Shown: positions 38,590-46,939 of the stretch, piece by piece
How positions within the stretch are numbered: position 1 is the stretch's first letter
Layout of the letters: the number at the start of each line of letters is the position of its first letter
Assembly: GCA_027484575.1 (NCBI GenBank)
Contig: JAIXSQ010000001.1
Location: forward strand, 62,001-126,000
DNA length: 64,000 nt
Reading direction: 5' to 3'
From: Comamonadaceae bacterium
Lineage (GTDB): Bacteria; Pseudomonadota; Gammaproteobacteria; Burkholderiales; Burkholderiaceae_C
The notes under the pieces: model-generated
The model's input: the letters and a program-made list of their open reading frames with translations, nothing else
What the model was told of the DNA's origin: nothing
Database searches by the model: none
Program-made: the position numbers and the translations under genes

Positions 38590-39966
38590 ATGAGCCTGCG
38601 CATCTACAACACGCTCTCGCGTGCCCTGGAGGATTTCGTCCCGCTCGAGCCCGGCCACGTGCGCATGTACGTGTGCGGCATGACCGTGTACGACCTGTGC
38701 CACGTGGGCCATGCGCGCAACACCGTGGCCTTCGATGTCGTGCAGCGCTGGCTCAAGGCGTCGGGCCTGCGCGTCACGTTCGTGCGCAACATCACCGACA
38801 TCGACGACAAGATCATCCGCCGCGCCGTGGACAACGGCGAGACCGTGCGCGGGCTGACCGACCGCATGATCGGCGAGATGTACCGCGACTTCGATGCGCT
38901 GGGCATCGAGCGGCCCACGCACGACCCGCGCGCCACCGACTTCGTGCCGCAGATGCTGGACATCGTGCGCACGCTCGAAGGCAGGGGCCTGGCCTACCGC
39001 GCGGGCACCGACGTCAACTACGCGGTGCGGCGCTTTCCCGGCTACGGCAAGCTGTCGGGCAAGTCGCTCGACGAGCTGCATGCCGGCGAGCGCGTGGCGG
39101 TGGCCGAGGGCAAGGACGACCCGCTGGACTTCGTGCTCTGGAAGGGCGCCAAGCCCGGCGAGCCGCAGGACGCGCAGTGGCCTAGCGCCTATGGCGCCGG
39201 CCGGCCCGGCTGGCACATCGAGTGCTCGGCCATGGCCGGCGCGCTGCTGGGCACCACCTTCGACATCCACGGCGGCGGCGCCGACCTGACGTTCCCGCAC
39301 CACGAGAACGAGATCGCCCAGAGCGAGGGCGCGCACGGCGTGCCGCTGGCGAAGGTCTGGATGCACAACGGCTTCGTCAACGTCGACAACGAGAAGATGT
39401 CCAAGTCGCTGGGCAACTTCTTCACCATCCGTGACGTGCTCGCCAGGTACGACGCGCAGACGCTGCGCTTCTTCATCCTGCGGGCCCACTACCGCAGCCC
39501 GCTGAACTACAGCGACGTGCACCTCGACGACGCCCGCGGCGCGCTGCGGCGCCTGTACACGGCGCTCGACGCGGTGCCGCCGGCGCAGGTCGCGATCGAC
39601 TGGGCGCAGCCGCATGCCGCCCGCTTCAAGGCCGCGATGGACAACGACTTCGGCACCCCCGAGGCCGTGGCCGTGCTGTTCGAGCTGGCCGGCGAGGTCA
39701 ACCGCAGCCGCTCGCCGCAGCAGGCCGGCCTGCTCAAGGCCCTGGGCGGCGTGCTGGGGCTGCTGCAGGAGGAGCCGCGTGCCTACTTGCAGGCCGGCGC
39801 GGCCGCGGTCGACGAGTCCTGGATCGCCGAGCGCATCGCGGCCCGCGCCGCGGCCAAGCAGGCGCGCGACTTCGCCGCTGCCGACGCGGTGCGGGCCGAG
39901 CTGCTCGCGCGCGGCATCGTCCTGAAGGACTCCGCCGCCGGCACCACCTGGGAGGCCGCAGCGTGA
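38590..39966 (+). CDS. cysS: Cysteinyl-tRNA synthetase
   Basis: A 458-aa class I synthetase. HVGH at 38-41 is the HIGH motif, KMSKS lies at about 269-273, and the zinc ligands include Cys29 (YVCGMTVYD), Cys in HIECSAM, and FPHHENE. Length matches E. coli CysS (461). It charges tRNA-Cys. The stop overlaps the next gene's GTG. Confidence 0.98.
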   Translation: MSLRIYNTLSRALEDFVPLEPGHVRMYVCGMTVYDLCHVGHARNTVAFDVVQRWLKASGLRVTFVRNITDIDDKIIRRAVDNGETVRGLTDRMIGEMYRDFDALGIERPTHDPRATDFVPQMLDIVRTLEGRGLAYRAGTDVNYAVRRFPGYGKLSGKSLDELHAGERVAVAEGKDDPLDFVLWKGAKPGEPQDAQWPSAYGAGRPGWHIECSAMAGALLGTTFDIHGGGADLTFPHHENEIAQSEGAHGVPLAKVWMHNGFVNVDNEKMSKSLGNFFTIRDVLARYDAQTLRFFILRAHYRSPLNYSDVHLDDARGALRRLYTALDAVPPAQVAIDWAQPHAARFKAAMDNDFGTPEAVAVLFELAGEVNRSRSPQQAGLLKALGGVLGLLQEEPRAYLQAGAAAVDESWIAERIAARAAAKQARDFAAADAVRAELLARGIVLKDSAAGTTWEAAA

Positions 39967-40607
39967 GTGCCGTCCCGCCCGTGCAGCTGGTGCGGCCCGA
40001 CTACTGGCCCGAGGCGTGCAAGCACCTGGCCCGCAAGGACCGGGTGATGAAGCGGCTGATCCCGCAGTTCGGCGACGCCTGCCTGCAGTCGCGCGGCGAC
40101 GCGTTCACCACGCTGGCGCGCAGCATCGTCGGCCAGCAGATCTCGGTGAAGGCCGCGCAGAGCGTGTGGGAGCGCTTCGCGGCGCTGCCGCGCCGCATGA
40201 CCGCGGCCAACGTGCTCAAGCTCAAGGTCGACGACATGCGCGCGGCCGGGCTGTCGGCGCGCAAGATCGAGTACCTGGTCGACCTGGCCCTGCATTTCGA
40301 CTCCGGCGCGGTCCATGCCGATGCCTGGGCCCAGATGGACGACGAGGCCGTCATCGCCGAGCTGGTGGGCATCCGCGGCATCGGCCGCTGGACCGCCGAG
40401 ATGTTCCTGATCTTCCACCTCATGCGGCCCAACGTGCTGCCGCTGGACGACATCGGGCTGATCAACGGCATCAGCCGCAACTACTTCTCCGGTGACCCGG
40501 TCAGCCGCAGCGATGCGCGCGAGGTGGCCGCCGCCTGGCAGCCGTACTGCTCGGTGGCCACTTGGTATATTTGGCGCTCGCTCGACCCCCTGCCGGTCGA
40601 GTACTGA
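39963..40607 (+). CDS. DNA-3-methyladenine glycosylase, AlkA/HhH-GPD type
   Basis: A 214-aa base-excision glycosylase. The helix-hairpin-helix and catalytic aspartate are in [51 protein letters not shown] is the substrate-pocket helix of the AlkA group. It removes alkylated bases. Its GTG start overlaps the cysS stop by 4 bp. Shorter than E. coli AlkA, lacking the N-terminal domain, as in many Burkholderiales homologues. Confidence 0.94.
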   Translation: MSAVPPVQLVRPDYWPEACKHLARKDRVMKRLIPQFGDACLQSRGDAFTTLARSIVGQQISVKAAQSVWERFAALPRRMTAANVLKLKVDDMRAAGLSARKIEYLVDLALHFDSGAVHADAWAQMDDEAVIAELVGIRGIGRWTAEMFLIFHLMRPNVLPLDDIGLINGISRNYFSGDPVSRSDAREVAAAWQPYCSVATWYIWRSLDPLPVEY

Positions 40608-40653
40608 CAGCGCCTGCCGGGGCCCCGCGGGGCCCGCAAAGAACGAAGGAGCC

Positions 40654-41643
40654 ATGCCCTTGGCCAAGAAGACCTTCCTGGATTTCGAGCAGCCCATCGC
40701 CGAGCTCGAGACCAAGATTGACGAACTGCGCTACGTCCAGTCCGAGTCCGCCGTCGACATCTCCGAGGAGATCGACCAGCTCTCCAAGAAGAGCCAGCAG
40801 CTGACCAAGGACATCTACAGCCAGCTGACGCCCTGGCAGATCACCAAGATCGCGCGCCATCCCGAGCGGCCGTACACGCTCGACTACGTGAACGAGTGCT
40901 TCACCGACTTCATCGAGATGCACGGCGACCGGCATTTCGCCGACGACCAGTCCATCGTGGGCGGCCTGGCGCGCTTCAATGGCCAGCCCTGCATGGTGCT
41001 GGGCCACCAGAAGGGCCGCGACACCAAGGAGCGCGCCGCGCGCAACTTCGGCATGAGCCGCCCCGAGGGCTACCGCAAGGCGCTGCGCCTGATGAAGACG
41101 GCCGAGAAGTTCAAGCTGCCGGTCTTCACCTTCGTCGACACGCCCGGCGCCTATCCCGGCATCGATGCCGAGGAGCGCGGCCAGTCCGAGGCGATCGGCC
41201 GCAACATCTACGAGATGGCCCAGCTCGAGGTGCCGATCATCACCACGGTGATCGGCGAGGGCGGCTCCGGCGGCGCGCTTGCCATCTCGGTGGCCGACCA
41301 GGTGCTGATGCTGCAGTACTCGGTCTACTCGGTGATCAGCCCCGAGGGCTGCGCCTCGATCCTGTGGAAGACCTCGGAGAAGGCGCAGGAGGCGGCCGAT
41401 GCCATGGGCATCACGGCGCACCGCCTGAAGGCGCTGGGCCTGGTCGACAAGATCGTCAACGAGCCCGTGGGCGGCGCCCACCGCGACACCAAGCAGATGG
41501 CGGCGTTCCTCAAGCGCGCGCTGGCCGATGCGTGGCGCCAGGTGACCGACCTGAAGACGCGCGAGCTGCTGGACCGGCGCTACGAGCGGCTGCAGGGCTA
41601 TGGCCGCTACAACGACACCCGGGCCGAAGCCGGCGGCCGCTGA
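40654..41643 (+). CDS. accA: Acetyl-CoA carboxylase carboxyltransferase subunit alpha
   Basis: A 329-aa AccA, the carboxyltransferase alpha subunit that with AccD makes malonyl-Co[20 protein letters not shown] is the N-terminal helix, and [12 protein letters not shown] with [14 protein letters not shown] form the crotonase-fold active site. The ATG at 40654 has GAAGGAG five bases upstream. A GC-rich hairpin (GGGGCCCC/GGGGCCC) lies just before the Shine-Dalgarno. The gene end overlaps tilS by 44 bp. Confidence 0.98.
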   Translation: MPLAKKTFLDFEQPIAELETKIDELRYVQSESAVDISEEIDQLSKKSQQLTKDIYSQLTPWQITKIARHPERPYTLDYVNECFTDFIEMHGDRHFADDQSIVGGLARFNGQPCMVLGHQKGRDTKERAARNFGMSRPEGYRKALRLMKTAEKFKLPVFTFVDTPGAYPGIDAEERGQSEAIGRNIYEMAQLEVPIITTVIGEGGSGGALAISVADQVLMLQYSVYSVISPEGCASILWKTSEKAQEAADAMGITAHRLKALGLVDKIVNEPVGGAHRDTKQMAAFLKRALADAWRQVTDLKTRELLDRRYERLQGYGRYNDTRAEAGGR

Positions 41644-42583
41644 GCCGCCCCATCCCGCCGCCGCGCCGCTCGCGGCGCTCGACCTGCCCACGCCGGTCGC
41701 CGTCGCCTACAGCGGCGGGGCCGACTCCACCGCGCTGCTGCACGCCGCCTGCCGGCGCTGGCCCGGCCAGCTCGTGGGCCTGCACGTGCACCACGGCCTG
41801 CAAGCTGCGGCCGACGGCTTCGAGGCGCACTGCCGTGCCACCTGCACGGCCATGGGCGTGCCGCTGCACGTCGCCCGGGTCGATGCCCGCCCGGCGCCCG
41901 GCGCCAGCCCCGAGGATGCGGCGCGCATCGCCCGCTACCGGGCGCTGGCCACGCTGGCGCAGCAGGCCGGTGCGGCCACCGTGCTGCTGGCCCAGCATGC
42001 CGACGACCAGGCCGAGACCGTGCTGCTGGCCCTCGGCCGGGGCGCCGGACTGCCGGGCCTGGCGGGCATGGGCGCCGACAGCGACCGGCATGGCGTGCGC
42101 TTCGTGCGGCCCCTGCTGCACGTCGAGGGCCCGGCCTTGCGTCGCTGGCTGCAGCAGTGCGGCATCGGCTGGGTCGAGGACCCGAGCAACGCCGACGAGC
42201 GCCTGACCCGCAACCGCATCCGCCGGCAGGTGGCGCCCGCGCTCGATGCGGCCTGGCCGTCCTGGCGTGCCACCTTCGCCCGCAGCGCGCGCCATGCGGC
42301 CCAGGCGCAGGCCGTGCTCGACGAGGTAGCTGCCGCCGACCTCGCGGCCATGGCCGGCCAGCCGCGCCTGGCCGGCCTGCAGGCGTTGTCGCGCCCGCGC
42401 CAGGCCAACCTGCTGCGCCACTGGCTGCGCAGCCGCCACGGCACGGCCGCCAGCGCGGCGCAGCTCGAGGAACTGCTGGACCAGGTCGACGCGTGCAGGA
42501 CCCGGGGCCATGCCATCGCGCTGAAGGTGGGCGCAGGCACAATCCGGCGCGAGGGGGCATTGTTGAGTTACGTCGCAGCCTAG
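41600..42583 (+). CDS. tilS: tRNA(Ile)-lysidine synthetase
   Basis: A 327-aa TilS that converts C34 to lysidine in tRNA-Ile2. The ATP PP-loop is [12 protein letters not shown] at residues 37-48, followed by [27 protein letters not shown]. The C-terminal recognition domain is short compared with E. coli TilS (432). The ATG at 41600 lies inside the end of accA; translation coupling is likely. accA-tilS adjacency is common in Burkholderiales. Confidence 0.94.
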   Translation: MAATTTPGPKPAAAEPPHPAAAPLAALDLPTPVAVAYSGGADSTALLHAACRRWPGQLVGLHVHHGLQAAADGFEAHCRATCTAMGVPLHVARVDARPAPGASPEDAARIARYRALATLAQQAGAATVLLAQHADDQAETVLLALGRGAGLPGLAGMGADSDRHGVRFVRPLLHVEGPALRRWLQQCGIGWVEDPSNADERLTRNRIRRQVAPALDAAWPSWRATFARSARHAAQAQAVLDEVAAADLAAMAGQPRLAGLQALSRPRQANLLRHWLRSRHGTAASAAQLEELLDQVDACRTRGHAIALKVGAGTIRREGALLSYVAA

Positions 42584-42618
42584 CTGCGAACGGCTCGCGG
42601 GCTCCCCGCCGCCCACCG

Positions 42619-44394
42619 ATGCCACCGCTGACCCGCCTGCTGCCCGTCCTCCTCGTCGCCTGCCTGTGCGCGCTGGCGCCCGGGCTCGCGCGCGCCTTCA
42701 CCTGGGCCGAGTCGCTGCGCGTCTGGCCGGCGGCGGCGGTGCTGCAATCGGACAGCTGGCACGACACCGCGGGCACCGCCGACCTGGCGCAGGCCCGGGC
42801 GCGGTTCGACGCGGGCGAGGCCCGGCCCTTCGCCAGCGGCAGCGTGGCGCCGCTGGGGCAGGGCGGGGCGGTCTGGTTCCGGCTGGTGCTGCCCACCGTG
42901 GACCAGCCCCGCGAAGCGGTGCTCGAGGTGCCGCATCCGGGCGTGGACCGCGTCGACCTGTACCGGCCCGGGCCCGACGGCACCTGGATCGTGCGCTCGG
43001 CCGGCGACGCGCTGCCGGTGGCCTCCTGGCCCGAGCCCTACCTGCACCCGGTCTTCCATTTCACGTTGCGGCCCGAACTGCCGGCGCAGGCCTGGTTGCG
43101 CGTGCAGAACGTGCGCAGCACCGGCGTGAGCTGGGTGCTGCGCAGCGAGGCGGGCTTCTCGTCCGCGTCGCGCCAGGCCTACCTGCTCGTGGGCATGCTG
43201 TTCGGGCTGCTGGTGCTCGTGACCTGGCTGAGCGTCTTCAACGCCTGGAGCTGGCGCGACCCGCTGCACCTGCTGTATGCCGCCCACACCCTGTTCGTCG
43301 GCCTGGTGGTGGTGAGCGCCACCGGCGTCGCGGGCGTGTTCCTGTGGCCCGGCTCGCCCTTGCTGAACGACCGCGCGGGCGCGGCCCTGCCGCTGCTGGG
43401 GCTGGCCACGCTGTGCAGCTTCGTGCTGGCGCTGGTGCACGAGCGCGGCATGCGCTGGCCGTCGGTGGCACTGGTCGCGATGGCCGGCGCCCACCTGGGG
43501 CTGGGCCTCGCGGTGCTGGCCCTGGGCAGGCCGCGCGGCGGCGCCTACGTCGCCACGGTGCTGCTGTCCCTGTCCACCCTGCTGGCCGTGCTGTCGGTCC
43601 TGGCCTGGCACGCCCGCAAGCACCGCCGGCCGGGCAGTGGCTGGATCGCGGCCGGCGTCGGGCTGCTGGTGCTGGGTTCGGTGCCGCTGGCCCTGCGCAC
43701 CGTGGGCGCGGTGCCGATCAGCAGCGTCACCCAGTACGGCCTGTCGGCCGCCTGGCTGCTCGAGGCCCCGCTGATGCTGGCCGGCCTGTATTTCCGCAGC
43801 CGCCACCTGCGCGACCAGCGGCTGCGGCTGCAGTCGCTGGCGCATGCCGACCCGCTGACCGGCGTGGGCACGCCGGCGCTGCTGCTGCGGCGGCTGCAGC
43901 GCATCCTGCGGGTGGCCACCGTCGATGCCGAGGCCGGCGCCGTGCTGCGGGTGCGGGTGGGCAACCTCGAGGCGATCCGTGCCGAGCATGGCCGCGAGGC
44001 GGCCGAGGCCGCCCTGGTACGCGCGGCCGAGTGCCTGGCCAACGAGGTCGGCCCGCACGACACGCTGGCCCGCGAGCCCGGCGGCGACTTCGTGCTGGTG
44101 CTGGCCGGCCGCCTGGGCGTCGACCGCGTGGCCGACATCGGCCGCAGCGTGATCGCCCGGGGCCTGAAGTTCTCGAACCGGCTGCCGCCGTCCGTGGTGC
44201 TCAAGCTGCAGGTGGTGGCCATTGCCGCGCCGCTGCCGGCCGGCACGCCGCACGAGGTGCTCGGTCAGCTGGACGAGGCGCTGGCGGCCCTGGCCGCGCG
44301 GCGCGAGCCGCCGGCCCTGCGCGTGCTGGAGGTCGACACCGGCCCGTCCAGCGCACCGTCGGTGCCGCGCGGCGTCGATGCCTGGCTGAGCTGA
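42619..44394 (+). CDS. 7TM-DISM signalling protein with degenerate GGDEF domain
   Basis: A 591-aa membrane protein. A signal peptide (1-27) and a periplasmic 7TMR-DISMED2-like beta domain (about 30-180) precede seven membrane helices (about 190-400), then a cytoplasmic GGDEF-like domain (HADPLTGVGTPALLLRRLQ...). The signature that should read GGDEF is PGGDF (REPGGDFVLVLAG), so diguanylate cyclase activity is unlikely; it may bind or sense instead. Start ATG 42619 follows tilS by 35 bp. Confidence 0.87.
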   Translation: MPPLTRLLPVLLVACLCALAPGLARAFTWAESLRVWPAAAVLQSDSWHDTAGTADLAQARARFDAGEARPFASGSVAPLGQGGAVWFRLVLPTVDQPREAVLEVPHPGVDRVDLYRPGPDGTWIVRSAGDALPVASWPEPYLHPVFHFTLRPELPAQAWLRVQNVRSTGVSWVLRSEAGFSSASRQAYLLVGMLFGLLVLVTWLSVFNAWSWRDPLHLLYAAHTLFVGLVVVSATGVAGVFLWPGSPLLNDRAGAALPLLGLATLCSFVLALVHERGMRWPSVALVAMAGAHLGLGLAVLALGRPRGGAYVATVLLSLSTLLAVLSVLAWHARKHRRPGSGWIAAGVGLLVLGSVPLALRTVGAVPISSVTQYGLSAAWLLEAPLMLAGLYFRSRHLRDQRLRLQSLAHADPLTGVGTPALLLRRLQRILRVATVDAEAGAVLRVRVGNLEAIRAEHGREAAEAALVRAAECLANEVGPHDTLAREPGGDFVLVLAGRLGVDRVADIGRSVIARGLKFSNRLPPSVVLKLQVVAIAAPLPAGTPHEVLGQLDEALAALAARREPPALRVLEVDTGPSSAPSVPRGVDAWLS

Positions 44395-44439
44395 GCGGCC
44401 GGCCCGCGCCCGGCGGGTAGAATGCGCGTTTTCCCTAGC

Positions 44440-44480
44440 GGGCCCGCGCGGATCCACGTGACTGCGGCGGGCCCTTTCTT
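44440..44480 (+). terminator. Terminator-like hairpin just before lysC
   Basis: A perfect 8-bp stem GGGCCCGC / GCGGGCCC with a 19-base loop, followed by TTTCTT, ending 9 bases before the lysC ATG. It could end the 7TM-DISM transcript, or act as an attenuator if lysC transcription starts from the TAGAAT box at 44418-44423. Confidence 0.5.
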
Positions 44481-44489
44481 CGCACCTCC

Positions 44490-45758
44490 ATGGCATTGAT
44501 CGTTCACAAGTACGGCGGCACGTCGATGGGCTCGACCGAGCGCATCCGCAACGTCGCCAAGCGGGTCGCCAAGTGGGCGCGGGCCGGCCACCAGATGGTG
44601 GTGGTGCCCAGCGCGATGAGCGGCGAGACCAACCGGCTGCTGGGCCTGGCCAAGGAGCTCGCTCCGGCCAAGGCGAGCGACGCCTACCTGCGCGAGCTGG
44701 ACATGCTGGCCTCCACCGGCGAGCAGGTCTCGGTGGGGCTGCTGGCCATCGCGCTGCAGGCCGAGGGCCTGGAGGCGGTGAGCTACGCCGGCTGGCAGGT
44801 GCCCATCCACACGAACAGCGCCTACACCAAGGCCCGCATCGAGTCGATCGAGGACGCCAAGGTGCGCGCCGACCTGGCCGCCGGCAAGGTGGTGGTCATC
44901 ACCGGCTTCCAGGGCGTGGACGACGCCGGCAACATCACCACGCTGGGCCGCGGCGGCAGCGACACCTCGGCCGTGGCCGTGGCGGCCGCGATGCAGGCGG
45001 CCGAGTGCCTGATCTACACGGACGTCGACGGCGTCTACACCACCGACCCCCGCGTGGTGCCCGAGGCCCGGCGCCTGGCCACCGTCTCCTTCGAGGAGAT
45101 GCTGGAGATGGCGTCCATGGGCTCCAAGGTGCTGCAGATCCGCTCGGTGGAGTTCGCGGGCAAGTACAAGGTGCCGCTGCGGGTGCTGTCGAGCTTCACC
45201 CCGTGGGACATCCCGATCGAGGAAGAGGCCAAGTCCGGCACCCTGATCACTTTCGAGGAAGACGAACAAATGGAACAAGCCGTCGTGTCCGGCATCGCGT
45301 TCAACCGCGACGAGGCCAAGATTTCCATCCTGGGCGTGCCCGACCGTCCCGGCATCGCCTACAGCATCCTGGGTGCGGTGGCCGACGCCAACATCGAGGT
45401 CGACGTCATCATCCAGAACATCTCCAAGGACGGGAAGACCGACTTCAGCTTCACCGTGCACCGCAACGACTACGCGCGCACGGTCGACCTGCTCAAGTCC
45501 AAGGTCCTGCCCACCCTGGGCACCGACCGCATCGAGGGCGACACGAAGATCTGCAAGGTGTCGATCGTGGGCATCGGCATGCGCAGCCACGTGGGCATCG
45601 CCAGCAAGATGTTCCGCTCGCTGAGCGAGGAGGGCATCAACATCCAGATGATCTCCACCAGCGAGATCAAGACCTCGGTGGTGATCGACGAGAAGTACAT
45701 GGAGCTGGCCGTGCGCGCGCTGCACCGCGCGTTCGATCTGGACGCGCCGGCCGCCTGA
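44490..45758 (+). CDS. lysC: Aspartate kinase
   Basis: A 422-aa monofunctional aspartokinase, first enzyme of the lysine, threonine and methionine pathways. VHKYGGTSMGS is the N-terminal kinase motif, TLGRGGSDTSAVAVAAA binds substrate, and two ACT domains (about 265-420) give feedback control. The C-terminal region includes VGIGMRSHVGIASKMF and ISTSEIKTSVVID, typical of the alpha2beta2-type LysC. No lysine riboswitch is seen, only a terminator-like hairpin just upstream. Confidence 0.97.
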   Translation: MALIVHKYGGTSMGSTERIRNVAKRVAKWARAGHQMVVVPSAMSGETNRLLGLAKELAPAKASDAYLRELDMLASTGEQVSVGLLAIALQAEGLEAVSYAGWQVPIHTNSAYTKARIESIEDAKVRADLAAGKVVVITGFQGVDDAGNITTLGRGGSDTSAVAVAAAMQAAECLIYTDVDGVYTTDPRVVPEARRLATVSFEEMLEMASMGSKVLQIRSVEFAGKYKVPLRVLSSFTPWDIPIEEEAKSGTLITFEEDEQMEQAVVSGIAFNRDEAKISILGVPDRPGIAYSILGAVADANIEVDVIIQNISKDGKTDFSFTVHRNDYARTVDLLKSKVLPTLGTDRIEGDTKICKVSIVGIGMRSHVGIASKMFRSLSEEGINIQMISTSEIKTSVVIDEKYMELAVRALHRAFDLDAPAA

Positions 45759-45775
45759 GCTGGCCCGGCTTGCGG

Positions 45776-45781
45776 TATCAT
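45776..45781 (+). promoter_or_regulatory. Possible -10 box of tRNA-Ser
   Basis: TATCAT lies 14 bp before the mature 5' end of the tRNA and after the lysC stop. No convincing -35 is seen. Confidence 0.4.
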
Positions 45782-45795
45782 TGCGGCCTTCGTGC

Positions 45796-45888
45796 GGAGT
45801 CGTGACCGAGAGGCCGAAGGTGCTCCCCTGCTAAGGGAGTATGCGGTGTAGAGCCGCATCGAGGGTTCGAATCCCTCCGACTCCGCCA
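45796..45888 (+). tRNA. tRNA-Ser (anticodon GCT)
   Basis: A 93-nt class II tRNA. The acceptor GGAGTCG pairs with CGACTCC, the anticodon stem CTCCC/GGGAG encloses loop CTGCTAA with anticodon GCT, there is a long variable arm (TATGCGG...CCGCATC), and the T-arm is GAGGG-TTCGAAT-CCCTC. The 3' GCCA is encoded. It reads AGC and AGU. Confidence 0.97.
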
Positions 45889-45919
45889 AAGAGAAAGCGC
45901 CCCATCGGGGCGCTTTGTC
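45870..45919 (+). repeat. tRNA-Ser 3' end direct repeat, copy A
   Basis: Fifty bases comprising the last 19 nt of tRNA-Ser (from AATCCC through CCA) and its terminator. They recur exactly 175 bp downstream at 46045-46094. Confidence 0.9.
45894..45916 (+). terminator. Terminator after tRNA-Ser
   Basis: A perfect 10-bp stem AAAGCGCCCC-ATC-GGGGCGCTTT beginning 6 bp after the tRNA, followed by GTCTTT. The same hairpin is duplicated at 46069-46091. Confidence 0.8.
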
Positions 45920-45962
45920 TTTGGCGCAGCCGCGAGAGGCCGAGAAGCATCACGGGTTCGCT

Positions 45963-46042
45963 CGGAACGGTCCGTCGGGACCGTTCCGGACGGTGCGCAG
46001 CACCGGGCCGCAGGCCGGTCCATCCGCCCGAGCGGATGGGCC
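45963..46042. repeat. Three hairpins between the tRNA 3'-end copies
   Basis: Perfect or near-perfect inverted repeats in a row: 45963-45988 (11-bp stem CGGAACGGTCC/GGACCGTTCCG), 45991-46005 (6-bp CGGTGC/GCACCG) and 46017-46042 (11 bp with one G-U type mismatch). They fill most of the DNA between the two 50-bp direct repeats. No gene is seen here. Confidence 0.75.
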
Positions 46043-46044
46043 GC

Positions 46045-46094
46045 AATCCCTCCGACTCCGCCAAAGAGAAAGCGCCCCATCGGGGCGCTTTGTC
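46045..46094 (+). repeat. tRNA-Ser 3' end direct repeat, copy B
   Basis: An exact copy of 45870-45919, including the tRNA 3' end with CCA and the terminator hairpin (46069-46091). The rest of a tRNA is absent upstream, so this is a fragment, not a gene. Similarity continues weakly through TTGGCGC and CGCGAGAGGC. Confidence 0.9.
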
Positions 46095-46150
46095 GTTGGC
46101 GCGATCGCGAGAGGCGAGGCAGTCCTCCGGATTCCTTCCATCGGCCAACG

Positions 46151-46174
46151 AAAAGGCGCCCCGTGGGGCGCCTT
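46151..46174 (-). terminator. Terminator of the 61-aa gene
   Basis: A 9-bp stem AAGGCGCCC/GGGCGCCTT followed on the minus strand by TTTTCG. It lies 22 bp after the stop of the small gene at 46196. Confidence 0.7.
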
Positions 46175-46195
46175 GTGCGTTGCGTGCGGCGGGCC

Positions 46196-46381
46196 TCAGG
46201 CCACGTCGCGCGGTGCCCGCAGCGTCGGTTGCTGGTTCGCCTTCTTGGCCTGCACGGCCTGCGTGCCCTGCGTCTGCGGCCGCCCCACGCTGGGCGGCAG
46301 CTGCAGGCCGTACGAGGCGGCGGTCACGGCCAGGATCACCGGCACGCGCTGGAGCATGGATGCGGTCTTGCGCTCGTTCAT
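46196..46381 (-). CDS. Small hypothetical protein (61 aa)
   Basis: Not recognised. The start at 46381 has AAGGAGG seven bases upstream, one of the best ribosome sites in the window, and the gene ends just before its own intrinsic terminator. The protein has a short basic N-terminus, a hydrophobic stretch (VPVILAVTAASYGL) and a Gln/Pro-rich polar tail, so it may be exported or membrane-attached. It appears to be a stand-alone transcription unit. Confidence 0.65.
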   Translation of the reverse strand: MNERKTASMLQRVPVILAVTAASYGLQLPPSVGRPQTQGTQAVQAKKANQQPTLRAPRDVA

Positions 46382-46516
46382 TCGAGTCCTCCTTGAACTG
46401 CAACCGCGCATGCTAGGGGCGCTTCGTGACAGTTCCGTCTCGAATGGCTGAGATTCACGTGACAAAGCGTTGCGGTCCGACGCGTGGGTCGGACCGCGAC
46501 TACAGGCCGGTGCGGC

Positions 46517-46939
46517 TCAGTCGCGCGGATCGTCGACCGAGGCGCTCCAGCGGTCGTTCCAGCCGTGGCGCGCCTCGTCCAGCTCGCGCCGTCCGCGCTT
46601 GGTGGGACGGCCGTGCGCGATGGCGGTGGCCGGCTCGGGGGCGAGGCGACGCTGCGCCGCGGCGGCCTCGCGCGCCTGCACGCTCTCGGCGGTCTCCTCG
46701 TACAGCAGCTGCGCCACCGGCGCCGGCCCGCGCAGGGCCGACAGCCCGCGCACGACCACCGTCCGCTCGATGCTGTCGCGCCGGATGCGCACCGTGTCGC
46801 CCACCTTGACCTCGCGCGCGGCCTTGGCCTCCTGGCCGTTGACCTCGACGCGCCCTTTGCCGATCTCGTCGGCTGCCAGCGTGCGCGTCTTGTAGAAGCG
46901 CGCGCTCCACAGCCACTTGTCAATGCGAAGCTTGTCCAT
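46517..46939 (-). CDS. hslR: Ribosome-associated heat shock protein Hsp15 (S4 domain)
   Basis: A 140-aa S4-domain RNA-binding protein: LRIDKWLWSARFYKTRTLAADEIGKGRVEVNGQ is the S4 fold, and a basic C-terminal tail (TKRGRRELDEARHGWNDRW) matches Hsp15. Hsp15 rescues stalled 50S subunits carrying nascent chains. The ATG lies 20 bp inside the 3' end of tctE, so it is probably read from the same transcript. Confidence 0.92.
   Translation of the reverse strand: MDKLRIDKWLWSARFYKTRTLAADEIGKGRVEVNGQEAKAAREVKVGDTVRIRRDSIERTVVVRGLSALRGPAPVAQLLYEETAESVQAREAAAAQRRLAPEPATAIAHGRPTKRGRRELDEARHGWNDRWSASVDDPRD

Noticed and set aside
43850..44394. Active diguanylate cyclase call for the 7TM-DISM protein
   Set aside because: The signature reads PGGDF rather than GGDEF, so only a degenerate domain is supported.
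45870..46094. A complete genomic island at tRNA-Ser
   Set aside because: Only 125 bp lie between the direct repeats and no integrase or cargo gene is present; at most a scar or tiny element.
45778..46416. Several open frames across the tRNA-Ser region, some starting with SEGFEPS-like text
   Set aside because: These read through the tRNA, its duplicated end and terminators. This is a well-known false-gene artefact at tRNA-Ser loci.
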